DNA of 11,134 nucleotides from Kineosporiaceae bacterium. Its GTDB lineage: Bacteria; Actinomycetota; Actinomycetes; Actinomycetales; Angustibacteraceae. The stretch spans positions 1 to 11,134 of the forward strand of contig DAIETC010000109.1 of the NCBI GenBank assembly GCA_027345905.1. Reading direction: 5' to 3'. Position 1 is the stretch's first letter; every line of letters begins with the position of its first letter. The notes beneath the pieces are model-generated. The model was not told where the DNA came from. It saw only the letters and a list, made by a program, of their open reading frames with translations, and made no database searches. A program made the position numbers and the translations under genes. Shown here one piece after another: positions 1 through 7,859 of this stretch.

Positions 1-95
1 CGTTCGAGCACGGACATGCCCGCGGCCGAGGCCAACCAGTGCGTCGTGGCCACCATGCCGAAGTCACCCACCAGCTCAGGCCTGGTCGTGGACAC
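1..95 (-). CDS. Gamma-glutamyltransferase family protein, N-terminal fragment (runs off left edge)
   Basis: Only the first 31 codons lie in the window, and the gene continues beyond position 1. The start is a GTG at 95-93, preceded by a very strong AAGGAGGA ribosome binding site about 3 nt upstream. The visible residues include GDFGMVATTHWLASAAGM and then SVLE. This is the typical N-terminus of gamma-glutamyltransferase-family Ntn-hydrolases, which usually read GMVA(S/T)xHxLAS..G..VLE..GGNA. Such enzymes cleave or transfer gamma-glutamyl groups of glutathione and related compounds, and are matured by self-cleavage at a Thr far beyond this window. The first 20 bp overlap the end of the upstream ATPase gene in another frame, so the gene very probably belongs to the same operon. 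No signal peptide is visible in the first 31 residues, so a cytoplasmic enzyme is possible. The family is called from motif similarity alone, and the catalytic part is not seen. Confidence 0.78.
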   Translation of the reverse strand, partial: MSTTRPELVGDFGMVATTHWLASAAGMSVLE

Positions 96-1164
96 GATCC
101 TCCTTCGTGCCGGCTGTGCCGGCCGCTACGGCTGCTGCCACGTCTGGCGGCCCATGCTCGTCGACCAGGTGGCAAGCAACGGCGTGCCCTGGCCCGGTGA
201 CCTCGGTCAGCGCCGGCTCGTCGCTGCGGCAACGTTCGACCGCCACCGGGCAGCGGGTGTGAAAGGAGCACCCGGATGGCGGGTCGAGGGGGCTGGGGAG
301 GTCACCGCTGAGCACGATCCGCACCCGGCCGCGCTGCAGCGGGGGATCGGGCAGCGGAGCCGCCGAGAACAGCGCCTGGGTGTAGGGATGCTGAGGCTGC
401 TCGAACAGGCGCAGGCGGGTCGTCGCCTCGACGATCTTGCCCAGGTACATCACGGCGATCCGGTCGCTGATGAACTCCACCACCGACAGGTCGTGGCCGA
501 TGAACAGGCAGGAGAAGCCCATCTCCTCCTGCAGGTCGGTGAGCAGGTTGAGGATCGCCGCCTGCACCGACACGTCGAGCGCCGAGACCGGCTCGTCGGC
601 GACGAAGAGTCGCGGACGCAGGACCAGCGCCCGGGCCAGGCCGACCCGCTGGCGCTGGCCCCCGGACAGCTCGTGCGGGTAGCGGTCGCGCAGCTGTGCC
701 CGCAACCCCACCTTGGCGAGCATGCTGTCGACCTGCCGGTCACGCTCGCGCCCTCTCGCGACGCCGTGCTGGCGCAAGGGTTCGGCGACGATGGCCCCGA
801 TGGACATGCGCGGGTTCAGCGACGAGTACGGGTCCTGGAAGACGATGTGCACGTCACGGCGCAGCGGACGCATCTGCGAGCGGGACAGGCGGGTGATCTC
901 GCGCCCACCCAGCGAGATGCTGCCCGAGGTCGGACGCAGCAGCCCGGCAACGGCGCGGCCCACCGTGGACTTGCCGCTGCCCGACTCGCCGACCAGCCCG
1001 AGCACCTCACCTTGGCCGATCCGCAGGCTGACCCCGTCGACGGCCCGGACGACGTCCCGCCCCCGGCCAAGGAGCCGGCCCCCGGCGCTAAAGTGCACCG
1101 ACAGGTCGGTGACGTCGAGCACTGGGGGTCCCGCCTGCGAGCGCACCTGCGGCACGCTGGTCAT
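76..1164 (-). CDS. Peptide-type ABC importer ATPase (OppF/DppF family)
   Basis: This 362-residue cytoplasmic ATPase powers the importer encoded by the neighbouring genes. It has Walker A GESGSGKST (residues 59-67), the Q-loop Gln110, signature LSGGQ (166-170), Walker B ending DEP with catalytic Glu191, and H-loop His224. The C-terminal oligopeptide-transporter extension (about 255-333) has HPYTQAL and four cysteines (299, 305, 312, 331). Cysteines at these places ligate a 4Fe-4S cluster in some Dpp/Opp ATPases. The ATG at 1164 overlaps the previous gene's stop as ATGA, which fixes the start. An open frame does continue upstream to 2169, but that part is out-of-frame shadow of the neighbouring ATPase gene. 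The last 26 residues are Ala-rich and outside the family core, and the next gene starts within them. Family assignment is firm, but substrate is not shown. Confidence 0.95.
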   Translation of the reverse strand: MTSVPQVRSQAGPPVLDVTDLSVHFSAGGRLLGRGRDVVRAVDGVSLRIGQGEVLGLVGESGSGKSTVGRAVAGLLRPTSGSISLGGREITRLSRSQMRPLRRDVHIVFQDPYSSLNPRMSIGAIVAEPLRQHGVARGRERDRQVDSMLAKVGLRAQLRDRYPHELSGGQRQRVGLARALVLRPRLFVADEPVSALDVSVQAAILNLLTDLQEEMGFSCLFIGHDLSVVEFISDRIAVMYLGKIVEATTRLRLFEQPQHPYTQALFSAAPLPDPPLQRGRVRIVLSGDLPSPLDPPSGCSFHTRCPVAVERCRSDEPALTEVTGPGHAVACHLVDEHGPPDVAAAVAAGTAGTKEDRVHDQA

Positions 1165-2141
1165 GGCCGCACCGGTCCGGGATGAAAGCAGGCCGCCAGG
1201 TGCTCGTCGCGGACAGCCCTCAGCGCAGGGCGGTGCGCCCGGCAGTCGGCTGCCGCCCGCGGGCAACGCGGGGCGAAGGAGCACTCGTCCGGGTCCTCGT
1301 GCAACGAGGGAACCATCCCAGGGATCTCGGTGAGCCGGCCCCGAGCGCCGGACGTGACGGACAGCCGTGGAACCGCGCCGAGCAGCCCGAGGGTGTAGGG
1401 GTGCTGGGGCTGGGCGAACAGCTCGTCGACGCCCGCCTGCTCGACCCGGCGCCCGGCGTACATGACCACCACCCGGTCGGCGATGTCCGCGACGACACCC
1501 AGGTCGTGGGTGATGAGCATGATCGCCGTGCCGAGCTCGGCGCGCAGCGTGCGCATCACGTCGAGGATCCCCGCCTGGATGGTCACGTCCAGGGCGGTCG
1601 TCGGCTCGTCCGCGATGAGCAGCTTGGGTGAGCACGCGACGGCGATGGCGATCATCACCCGCTGGCGCATCCCGCCGGAGAGCTGGTGGGGGTACTCCCG
1701 CAACCGCCGGGAGGGGGCCGGGATCCCGACCAGCTCGAGCAGCTCGACGGCGCGCCTGGCAGCCGTCCGCCGGCCCAGACGCTCGTGCTGACGCAAGACC
1801 TCGACGATCTGGTAGCCGACGGAGAACGCGGGGTTCAACGAAGTCATCGGCTCCTGGAAGACGACGCTGACCTGCTTGCCGCGTAGCCGGCGCAGCTCGC
1901 CCGCGCCCAGCCGGGTCAGCTCGACTCCCTCCAGGCGGATCGATCCGGACACCTGGGCGTTCTCGGGCAGCAACCCGGGGATCGACATGGCGGTCACGGA
2001 CTTTCCGCAGCCGGACTCGCCGACCACCGCGAGGATCTGCGCCCGCTGGATCGTCAGTGAGACGTCGTTGACCGCGTGGACCGGGCCGTCCTCGGTGGTG
2101 AAGGTGACTCCCAGTCCGTCCACCTCCAGGAGCGCGCTCAT
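1161..2141 (-). CDS. Peptide-type ABC importer ATPase (OppD/DppD family)
   Basis: This 326-residue ATPase is the partner of the downstream OppF-type subunit; the two form the nucleotide-binding heterodimer under the permease pair. Walker A is GESGCGKS (41-48), the Q-loop is Gln96, the signature is LSGGM (154-158), Walker B ends DEP (178-180, catalytic Glu179), and the H-loop is His212. The C-terminal extension contains HPYTLGLL, IPGMVPSL and Cys287, 293, 300 and 318, matching the conserved CxFxxRC arrangement of DppD/OppD proteins, which can hold an iron-sulfur cluster. The ATG at 2141 overlaps the permease stop as ATGA and has a GAGGT about 7 nt upstream. Its own stop overlaps the next start in the same manner, so the genes are probably translationally coupled. 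Length and motifs are complete. Confidence 0.95.
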   Translation of the reverse strand: MSALLEVDGLGVTFTTEDGPVHAVNDVSLTIQRAQILAVVGESGCGKSVTAMSIPGLLPENAQVSGSIRLEGVELTRLGAGELRRLRGKQVSVVFQEPMTSLNPAFSVGYQIVEVLRQHERLGRRTAARRAVELLELVGIPAPSRRLREYPHQLSGGMRQRVMIAIAVACSPKLLIADEPTTALDVTIQAGILDVMRTLRAELGTAIMLITHDLGVVADIADRVVVMYAGRRVEQAGVDELFAQPQHPYTLGLLGAVPRLSVTSGARGRLTEIPGMVPSLHEDPDECSFAPRCPRAAADCRAHRPALRAVRDEHLAACFHPGPVRP

Positions 2142-3025
2142 CGGGTCGACCTCGGGTCGAGCACATCACGCAGTCCGTCGCCCAGCAGGTTGAAACCCAG
2201 GGTGGTCAGCGCGATGGCCAGGCCCGGGAAGACGGCCAACCAGGGGGCCTGGTCGAGGAAGCCCTGGGCCGCCGAGAGCATGGTGCCCCACGAGGGTGTC
2301 GGCGGCTGCACCCCCAGACCCAGGAAGGACAAGGTGGCCTCACCGATGATTGCTCCCGGGATGGCCACGGTCGCTTGGACGATCAGCGTGCTCATCGCGT
2401 TGGGCAGGATGAACCGCGCCATGATCGACACATCCCGGGCGCCGTCGGCCACGGCAGCCGCGACGTAGTCCTGCTCCCGCAGCGCGAGGACCTCGCCGCG
2501 GATCACGCGGACCAGGCCCGGAAGCTGGGACAGACCCAGCGCGAGGACGACGTTTCGCAGCGAGGCGCCGAGGATCGCCGCCAGGCCCACCGCGAGGATC
2601 AGGAAGGGGAAGGCGAGCATGACATCGGTGGCACGAGTGACCACCGCATCGGCCCATCCGCGGTAGTAGCCGGCCACCAGCCCGATGGGAATGGCCATGG
2701 CCAGAGCCAGGGCCGTCGAGAGCACACCGGCCAGCAACGAGACCCGGGCGCCGGTGGCAGTGCGGGCGAGCTCGCTTCGGCCCAGGTCGTCGGTGCCAAG
2801 CGGGTGCGCCCACGAGGGCGGCACCATCACGTTGGCAAAGTCCTGCGCCGTCGCGCTGCCCAGCAACGGGCTGAACAACGCCAGGGTTACGAAGGCGCCG
2901 ACCAGGACGAGACCGAGCACCGCCAGTCGGCGGCGAACGAAGCGCCGGACCAGCCGGTGCCGCCGGCGGGGCGGCTCCAGCAGGGGCGCGGGAACCTGCG
3001 CATCGGCTGGTGCGGGCCCGCTCAC
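2138..3025 (-). CDS. Peptide-type ABC importer permease (OppC/DppC family)
   Basis: This 295-residue inner-membrane permease is one of the two pore subunits. The N-terminal cytoplasmic tail (1-33) is Pro/Arg-rich, followed by a first membrane helix (about 34-54) and the extracytoplasmic HPLGTDDLGRS motif (74-84) characteristic of DppC/OppC. The remaining helices lie around 93-120, 133-155, 158-170, 212-235 and 262-285. The EAA loop that docks on the ATPase is about 184-209 (EQDYVAAAVADGA then ILPN). The start is GTG at 3025, overlapping the DppB-type stop as GTGA. The family usually has Asp after GR in the HPLGTD motif, whereas this protein has Ser, a small deviation. The subunit is complete, and its substrate is not deducible from sequence. 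Confidence 0.93.
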   Translation of the reverse strand: MSGPAPADAQVPAPLLEPPRRRHRLVRRFVRRRLAVLGLVLVGAFVTLALFSPLLGSATAQDFANVMVPPSWAHPLGTDDLGRSELARTATGARVSLLAGVLSTALALAMAIPIGLVAGYYRGWADAVVTRATDVMLAFPFLILAVGLAAILGASLRNVVLALGLSQLPGLVRVIRGEVLALREQDYVAAAVADGARDVSIMARFILPNAMSTLIVQATVAIPGAIIGEATLSFLGLGVQPPTPSWGTMLSAAQGFLDQAPWLAVFPGLAIALTTLGFNLLGDGLRDVLDPRSTR

Positions 3026-3978
3026 GTGGACCGCCCCGACAGTCGGATGCGCGGATTGAGCAGCGAGTAGGTCAGGTCCACGAACAAGTTCACGACGACG
3101 TACCCCGTGACCGTGACCAGGGTCACGCCCTGGATCACTGGGTAGTCGCGTTGGAAGACCGCGTCGACGAGTAGCTTCCCGAAACCGGGGATGACAAAGA
3201 TCTGCTCAGTGATCACCGCCCCGCTGATGAGCGCACCGAGCTGCAGCCCGAGCACGGTGACGACGGTGACCAGACTGTTGCGCAGGGCATGGACACCTAC
3301 GACCCGCCATTGCGGCAGCCCCTTGGCCCGTGCGGTTCGGACGTAGTCAGCCGACAGGGACTCCAGCATCGACGAGCGCATCTGGCGCATCAGCACCGCG
3401 GACAGGCCGGTGCCCAGCACGATTGCCGGCAAGAGCATCCGGCGCAGGTTCTCCACCGGGTCGCTCAACGGCGAGGCGTAGCCCGACGCCGGCAGCACGT
3501 GCAGCTGCACGGCGAACTCCAGGATCAGCAACAGCCCCAACCAGAAGTGCGGCACGGACAGCCCCACGAGGGCGAAGCCGTTCGCGGCATAGTCCAGTCC
3601 CGAGCCGCGGCGCAGGGCGGAGGCGATCCCGGCGGGGATACCGATGGCGATGCCCAGCAGCACCGCCAGCACCGCCAGCTCAAACGTCACGGGCAGCCGC
3701 TCGGCGATGACGGCGGCCACCGACGAGCCGTTGCGGGTGGACTGGCCGAAGTCCCCTTGCAGGGCCTGGCCCACGTACCGCAGGTACTGAACTGGCAACG
3801 GTTTGTCCAGTCCATACTCCTGGCGGATCTGGGCAAGCACGGCGGGACTGCGCTCCTCCCCGGCGAGCGCGAGCGCGGCGTCCCCGGGGAGCGCATGCAC
3901 CCCAAGGAACACCACGACGCTGCCCAGTATCAGCGTGATCAAGGCCGCGCCGAGACGGCGAAGCAGGTACGACGTCAC
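3022..3978 (-). CDS. Peptide-type ABC importer permease (OppB/DppB family)
   Basis: This 318-residue membrane protein forms the translocation pore with the downstream OppC-type permease. It starts with the classic MTSYLLRRLG and a first helix (about 9-30). The periplasmic segment has the family's RxxYGLDKPLPVQYLRY and GDFGQS motifs (52-80). Further helices are at about 98-121, 132-160, 180-197, 233-256 and 285-306. The EAA loop is about 211-234 (DYVRTARAKGL to ALRN). The start is GTG at 3978, 12 nt after the binding-protein stop. It has only a weak Shine-Dalgarno, so it may depend on translation from the upstream gene. Its stop overlaps the next start. Confidence 0.94.
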   Translation of the reverse strand: MTSYLLRRLGAALITLILGSVVVFLGVHALPGDAALALAGEERSPAVLAQIRQEYGLDKPLPVQYLRYVGQALQGDFGQSTRNGSSVAAVIAERLPVTFELAVLAVLLGIAIGIPAGIASALRRGSGLDYAANGFALVGLSVPHFWLGLLLILEFAVQLHVLPASGYASPLSDPVENLRRMLLPAIVLGTGLSAVLMRQMRSSMLESLSADYVRTARAKGLPQWRVVGVHALRNSLVTVVTVLGLQLGALISGAVITEQIFVIPGFGKLLVDAVFQRDYPVIQGVTLVTVTGYVVVNLFVDLTYSLLNPRIRLSGRST

Positions 3979-3990
3979 AACCGCTGCCCG

Positions 3991-5613
3991 TCAGGGACCG
4001 CTGGTGAACCCAGCGGTCTCCAACCGCGGCAGGCCGTCGTCGTAGTACGCGATCCCGCCGACCTTCTTCGACACGCCCAGGAAGAGCTTTTGGTGGTAGA
4101 GGTAGATCAGGGCGTTGTCGGCCTGCTGGGCGCGAAGGACCTGGGCGTACAGGCGGGTGCGCGCTGCCTGGTCCGTCGTCTGGCGGGCCTGCTCCAGCCC
4201 CTTGTCGATGACCGGATCCGACAGGCCGGCGATGTTGAGCGGCGCCCCGGTCGCGAGGAAGACGTACAGGTTTCCGTCGGGGTCGATGCGCCCGGACCAG
4301 CCGATGGCGAACACGTCGAACTTTCCGGCGTCGCTCAGGTCGAGCGCCGTGGTGAACTCGGTCGGAACCAGGGTGACCTTGAATCCGGCCTTGCCCGCGA
4401 GGGACTGGACGACCTGCCCGAAGCGCGCCGACTCGGGGTCGGTCCCGATAATCATGCTGACCGGCACGGGGGTGGCGACTCCGGAGGCCTTGACCAGCTG
4501 GACGGCCTTGGCCAGATCCGCCTTCGGGCAGGTCAGGCTCGCGTCCCGGTAGGGGCTCGCGAGGGGCAGCGGGGAGCAGTCCGGGGCGTAACGGCCCGCG
4601 AACACCACCTTGTTGATCGTGTCCCTGTCCAGCGAGAGAGCGAACGCCTCGCGAAGCTGTGGCGAGGACCCCAGAGCGGTCTTCACCTTCCCGACCGGCT
4701 TGCCGACGCCGGCCACGTTGCCGACGTTGACGGTCAGGCCCTGGTAGCCGATGGAGGTCGCGGTGACCAGGCGCAGATCCGGGCTGCTCTCGACCTGCGC
4801 GATGTCCGTGGGGGCCAAGCGTTCGGCGGCATCGACGTCGCCCGAGCGCAGGTTCGCCAGCCGCACGTTGCCGTCGGTGATGATCTTGAAGACGACCTTG
4901 TCGAGCTTGACCTTGGCCTTGTCGTAGTAGTAGTCCGACTTCTTCAGCACGATGTCGTTGCCCGGAGAGCGGCTGACGAAGCTGAACGGCCCCACGCAGA
5001 CCGGGTCGGTACCGAAGTTCGTCCCGAGCTTCTTCAGCTGGGTCGGCGACATCACCATGCCGGCCCGGTCAGCCAGAGTCGCAGCGAGTGGCGCGTACGG
5101 TGCCTTCAGGGTCAGCTGCACAGTGGAGGGGTCGACGACCTTGACGGCAGTCACGGACTTGAGCTCGCCGGCCCGCGCCGAGCCGACGATCGTCAGGTCA
5201 CGGTCGAGCGAAGTCTTCACCGCTGCAGCGTCCATGGGCGTGCCGTCGTTGAACAGCACGCCTTTGCGCAGCGCGATCGTCACGGTCTTGCCGTCGGCCG
5301 ACAGCGTGGGCAGCGCCGAGGCGAGCTGGGGCACCAGGGTCAGCGAGCTGTTGATGTCGTAGAGCTTCTCGCACATGTTGGCGAAGACCTCACGACCGAC
5401 CAGGGTTCGCCCAAGGCTCGGGTCGAGCTTGTCGGGATCCTCGGCCAGGGCGAAGGTCATGGTGCCGCCGGGCTTCAGCGCCGCTGTCCCCGCCGTGGCG
5501 CCGTGGCTGCCCTGGGACGTCGCCCCCGACCCGGACGAGGAGGGCTGGCCGCTGCATGCGGTGCTCACCGCAGCAACGGCCACGATCATGGCAAGGACGT
5601 GACGACGCCTCAT
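3991..5613 (-). CDS. Extracytoplasmic solute-binding lipoprotein, family 5 (peptide/nickel/glutathione type)
   Basis: This is the 540-residue substrate receptor of the importer. The first 20 residues (basic MRRRH, hydrophobic core 6-16, then VSTAC) form a lipoprotein signal peptide with Cys20 as the lipid anchor. The -3 residue is Ser instead of the usual Leu/Val. A Gly/Ser/Thr-rich linker (21-48) follows. The SBP_bac_5 fold runs from about 49 (GGTMTFALAEDPDKLDPS), with LRKGVLFNDGTPMDAA (115-130), VGPFSF, LREAFALSLDRD (320-331) and GWSGRIDPDGN (438-448). The ATG at 5613 is chosen because AAGGAG lies 8 nt upstream; the open frame to 5901 lacks family features. Family 5 members bind peptides, glutathione, nickel or opines. 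The linked gamma-glutamyltransferase hints at gamma-glutamyl peptides, but the motifs do not discriminate. Confidence 0.94.
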   Translation of the reverse strand: MRRRHVLAMIVAVAAVSTACSGQPSSSGSGATSQGSHGATAGTAALKPGGTMTFALAEDPDKLDPSLGRTLVGREVFANMCEKLYDINSSLTLVPQLASALPTLSADGKTVTIALRKGVLFNDGTPMDAAAVKTSLDRDLTIVGSARAGELKSVTAVKVVDPSTVQLTLKAPYAPLAATLADRAGMVMSPTQLKKLGTNFGTDPVCVGPFSFVSRSPGNDIVLKKSDYYYDKAKVKLDKVVFKIITDGNVRLANLRSGDVDAAERLAPTDIAQVESSPDLRLVTATSIGYQGLTVNVGNVAGVGKPVGKVKTALGSSPQLREAFALSLDRDTINKVVFAGRYAPDCSPLPLASPYRDASLTCPKADLAKAVQLVKASGVATPVPVSMIIGTDPESARFGQVVQSLAGKAGFKVTLVPTEFTTALDLSDAGKFDVFAIGWSGRIDPDGNLYVFLATGAPLNIAGLSDPVIDKGLEQARQTTDQAARTRLYAQVLRAQQADNALIYLYHQKLFLGVSKKVGGIAYYDDGLPRLETAGFTSGP

Positions 5614-5621
5614 TGTGGATG

Positions 5622-5627
5622 CTCCTT
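5622..5627 (-). promoter_or_regulatory. Ribosome binding site of the binding-protein gene
   Basis: AAGGAG on the minus strand sits 8 nt before the ATG at 5613. It decides the start of the lipoprotein over the long upstream open frame. Confidence 0.85.
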
Positions 5628-5663
5628 GTCGCGGGCCGAGGAAACTGCTGCCACTCTCACTGA

Positions 5664-5688
5664 CTTGTCTTCTGTATACAAGAGCTCT
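5664..5688 (-). promoter_or_regulatory. Putative GntR/FCD operator in the leader of the importer operon
   Basis: The 113-bp gap between the GntR gene and the binding-protein start is the only AT-rich stretch nearby. It holds the perfect palindrome TGTATACA (5673-5680), inside a wider interrupted inverted repeat CTTGT-N9-ACAAG (5664-5682). A second palindrome AGAGCTCT (5681-5688) follows directly. The core GTATAC fits the GT-(M/K)-AC operator pattern known for GntR-family regulators. I could not place convincing -35/-10 elements. Regulation of the importer by the adjacent regulator is inference. Confidence 0.55.
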
Positions 5689-5726
5689 AGGTGAAATTTG
5701 TGTAACGAGGGGGCGCCTGGCGCAGC

Positions 5727-6407
5727 TCACACCGGCCGGGTTGCGCCCTGCGCCCGAAAGGACGCCCGCGCCGCGGCCACGTGCGCGACGGCGGTGGCCT
5801 CGGCGCCGCGTTCGTCCCCACCTGCGATGGCCTCCATCAACGACAGGTGCTCGGCCCACGAGTGCGGCGCGCGAGCCTCCACGCTCTGGCGGTACATCCA
5901 TTCGGCACGCTGCAGCACCGGCGTCGTGACCATCGCCAGATAGGCATTGCCGCTGAGCTGCACGATGGCCGCATGAAACGATGAGTTCAGCGCGGCCAGC
6001 TCGTCCAGCCTGCCCGCCTCAGTGGCCTCCCGCGCGCGGTCCAAGATCGCACGCAGAGGGGCTCGAGCCTCGCTCGAGCGTCGGGCAGCAAGGCTCGCGG
6101 CGAGGCCTTCCAGCGCAGTGCGGACGTCGAACAGCTCGTCAGCCTCGGCATTGCTCAGCATCGCCACCACAGCGCCGCGTCGCGGAAAGACTTCGACCAG
6201 CCCCTCCGCAGCCAACGCGTGCAGCGCCTCGCGAACCGGGTTACGCGAGACGGCGAGCCGCACGGCCAGGCGGTCTTCGACGAGACGGCTGCCAGGAGCC
6301 AGCTGGCCGCTCAGAATCAGATGCCGGATCTCGGCGCAGACCAGCTCGCGCAGGGTGCGGTGCCGTGCGCCGATGGCACCGGAGGCTCCCCCAGACGCCA
6401 TATCCAT
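5727..6407 (-). CDS. GntR-family transcriptional regulator with FCD domain
   Basis: This DNA-binding regulator has 226 residues from the ATG at 6407. The winged helix-turn-helix is at about 17-82 (LRELVCAEIRHLILSG, then LAVRLAVSRNPVREALHALAAEGL and a PRRGAVVA wing). The FCD ligand domain is at about 88-215, with FDVRTALE (93-100), NSSFH (141-145), WAEH (184-187) and VAH (207-209). FCD proteins bind a metal and often an organic acid through one Asp and three His. His145, His187 and His209 are present, while the usual Asp before FH is Asn141. Start alternatives are ATG at 6401 (no clear Shine-Dalgarno) and ATG at 6437. The gene precedes the importer operon in the same direction with a palindrome between them, so it probably controls that operon in response to the substrate or a breakdown product. 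Confidence 0.9.
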   Translation of the reverse strand: MDMASGGASGAIGARHRTLRELVCAEIRHLILSGQLAPGSRLVEDRLAVRLAVSRNPVREALHALAAEGLVEVFPRRGAVVAMLSNAEADELFDVRTALEGLAASLAARRSSEARAPLRAILDRAREATEAGRLDELAALNSSFHAAIVQLSGNAYLAMVTTPVLQRAEWMYRQSVEARAPHSWAEHLSLMEAIAGGDERGAEATAVAHVAAARASFRAQGATRPV

Positions 6408-6415
6408 ACTGTATG
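6405..6415 (-). promoter_or_regulatory. Inverted repeat over the GntR gene start (possible autoregulatory site)
   Basis: CATAC-T-GTATG is a perfect 5-bp inverted repeat with a 1-nt centre, overlapping the proposed ATG at 6407. It shares CTGTAT with the site near 5672-5677 but lacks the GT..AC core. Autoregulation is a guess from position. The rest of the 138-bp gap up to 6545 holds a 7-bp inverted repeat (6492-6510) and no promoter I can call with confidence. Confidence 0.3.
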
Positions 6416-6545
6416 CGATTCGGCGCGGGCCGTACATACCCCGCGACCCAGGCTCAGGGACCTGCTTGCGCTTTCCGCAGCGAGCGCTGCCGGCCTGCGC
6501 CCGGCAGGCCACCACGTCGGGACCGAATCAGGCGACAATGGGTCG

Positions 6546-7859
6546 GTGAGCGACCTTCCCCGCAAGGCGGTGACCCGCACGGCGCGCCTGGCCACCCTGC
6601 CGCTGGGGTTCGCCGGGCGCACCGCCCTCGGGTTCGGGCGGCGGGTGGGGGGCCGCTCGGCCGAGCTGGTCGCCGCCGAGGTGCAGGCGCGCACCGCCGA
6701 GCAGCTGTTCAAGGTACTTGGCGAGCTCAAGGGCGGGGCCATGAAGTTCGGCCAGGCGATGAGCATCTTCGAGGCCGCGCTGCCCGAAGAGATGGCCGCC
6801 CCGTATCGGGCGACCCTGACCAAGCTGCAGGACTCGGCGCCGCCCTTGCCGGCCGCCGTCGTCCACAAGGTGCTCGCTGCCGAGCTCGGCGCCCACTGGC
6901 GACGCAAGTTCACCAGCTTCAACGACCGTCCGGCTGCCGCGGCCTCCATCGGACAGGTGCACCAGGCGATCTGGAAGGACGGGCGCCAGGTCGCGGTCAA
7001 GGTTCAGTACCCCGGCGCCGGGCCAGCCCTGATCTCGGACATCAACCAGATCGCCCGGGTCGCCCGGGTCTCGGGCAGCTGGATCCCGGGCATGGACATC
7101 AAGCCGATCATGGACGAGCTCAAGCGCCGGGTCAGCGAAGAGCTCGACTACGGGCTGGAAGCCGCTGCACAGCAGCAGGTCGCCGAGGCCTTCGCCGACG
7201 ACCCGGACTTCGCCGTGCCCCCGGTGCTGGCCAGCACAGAGCACGTGATCGTCAGCCAGTGGCTGGACGGTCTGCCGCTGTCCAAAGTCATCACCAGCGG
7301 CACGCAGGACGAGCGCGACTTCGCCGCGGCCCGATACCTGGAGTTCCTCGTCGCTGCGCCGCAACGCAGCGGGCTGCTGCACGCCGACCCCCACCCCGGC
7401 AACTACCGGATCACCCCGGACGGCCGGCTCGGCGTCCTGGACTTCGGCGCCGTCAACCGGTTACCCCACGGACTGCCCCCGCACCTCGGCTCGCTGCTGG
7501 CCAAGGCACTGGACGGCGATCACGAGGCGGTCGTCGCCGGGTTGCGCGAGGACGGCTTCATCAAACCCTCGATGCACCTGGACGGGCCGATGCTGCTGCA
7601 GTACCTCGCACCGTTCCTGCAGCCCGCGCGCACCGAGACCTTCCGGTTCACCCGGGCTTTCCTGCGCGACCTGTTCGCGCACATCAACGACCCGCGACGC
7701 CCGCAGTGGGGAGTGGGGCTCAAGCTCAACCTGCCCCCGCAGTACCTGTTGATCCATCGGGTCTGGCTCGGCGGGATCGGCGTGCTGTGCCAGCTGGAGG
7801 GCGAGGTGCCCGCCCGCGCCATCCTGGCCCGGCACCTACCCGGCTTCACCCCCCTGTGA
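6546..7859 (+). CDS. ABC1/AarF/UbiB-type atypical protein kinase-like ATPase
   Basis: This 437-residue protein is of the ABC1 family. The signatures are in order: KFGQ (KxGQ motif, 67-70), Ala-rich nucleotide loop PAAAASIGQ (129-137), VAVK with Lys152, EELD (ExD, Glu199/Asp201), HADPHPGN (279-286, catalytic Asp281 and Asn286) and DFG (299-301). ABC1 members use the KxGQ and Ala-rich elements to restrict kinase activity and act as ATPases, classically in quinone or lipid metabolism. No membrane helix is obvious. The GTG at 6546 is chosen because the conserved sequence begins near it. Upstream codons extend the frame but overlap the GntR gene and look non-coding. A -10-like GACAAT ends 7 nt before it, so a leaderless mRNA is possible. 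In M. tuberculosis an ABC1 homologue lies beside whiB7. The 3' end overlaps the convergent methyltransferase gene by 24 bp. Confidence 0.93.
   Translation: MSDLPRKAVTRTARLATLPLGFAGRTALGFGRRVGGRSAELVAAEVQARTAEQLFKVLGELKGGAMKFGQAMSIFEAALPEEMAAPYRATLTKLQDSAPPLPAAVVHKVLAAELGAHWRRKFTSFNDRPAAAASIGQVHQAIWKDGRQVAVKVQYPGAGPALISDINQIARVARVSGSWIPGMDIKPIMDELKRRVSEELDYGLEAAAQQQVAEAFADDPDFAVPPVLASTEHVIVSQWLDGLPLSKVITSGTQDERDFAAARYLEFLVAAPQRSGLLHADPHPGNYRITPDGRLGVLDFGAVNRLPHGLPPHLGSLLAKALDGDHEAVVAGLREDGFIKPSMHLDGPMLLQYLAPFLQPARTETFRFTRAFLRDLFAHINDPRRPQWGVGLKLNLPPQYLLIHRVWLGGIGVLCQLEGEVPARAILARHLPGFTPL

Noticed and set aside
16..1185. 389-codon plus-strand open frame
   Set aside because: It is the antisense shadow of the OppF-type ATPase, has low-complexity composition and no plausible family.
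1165..2169. N-terminal extension of the OppF-type ATPase giving a 697-residue fusion
   Set aside because: This segment is out of frame with the OppD-type gene that really occupies it, and contains no ATPase motifs of its own. The ATGA junction at 1161-1164 gives a normal-length protein.
3289..5694. 801-codon open frame on the plus strand
   Set aside because: It lies antisense to the binding protein and DppB-type permease, both with full family motifs. Its translation is Arg/Gln/Gly/Asp/His-rich with no domain, which is typical of antisense frames in GC-rich DNA.
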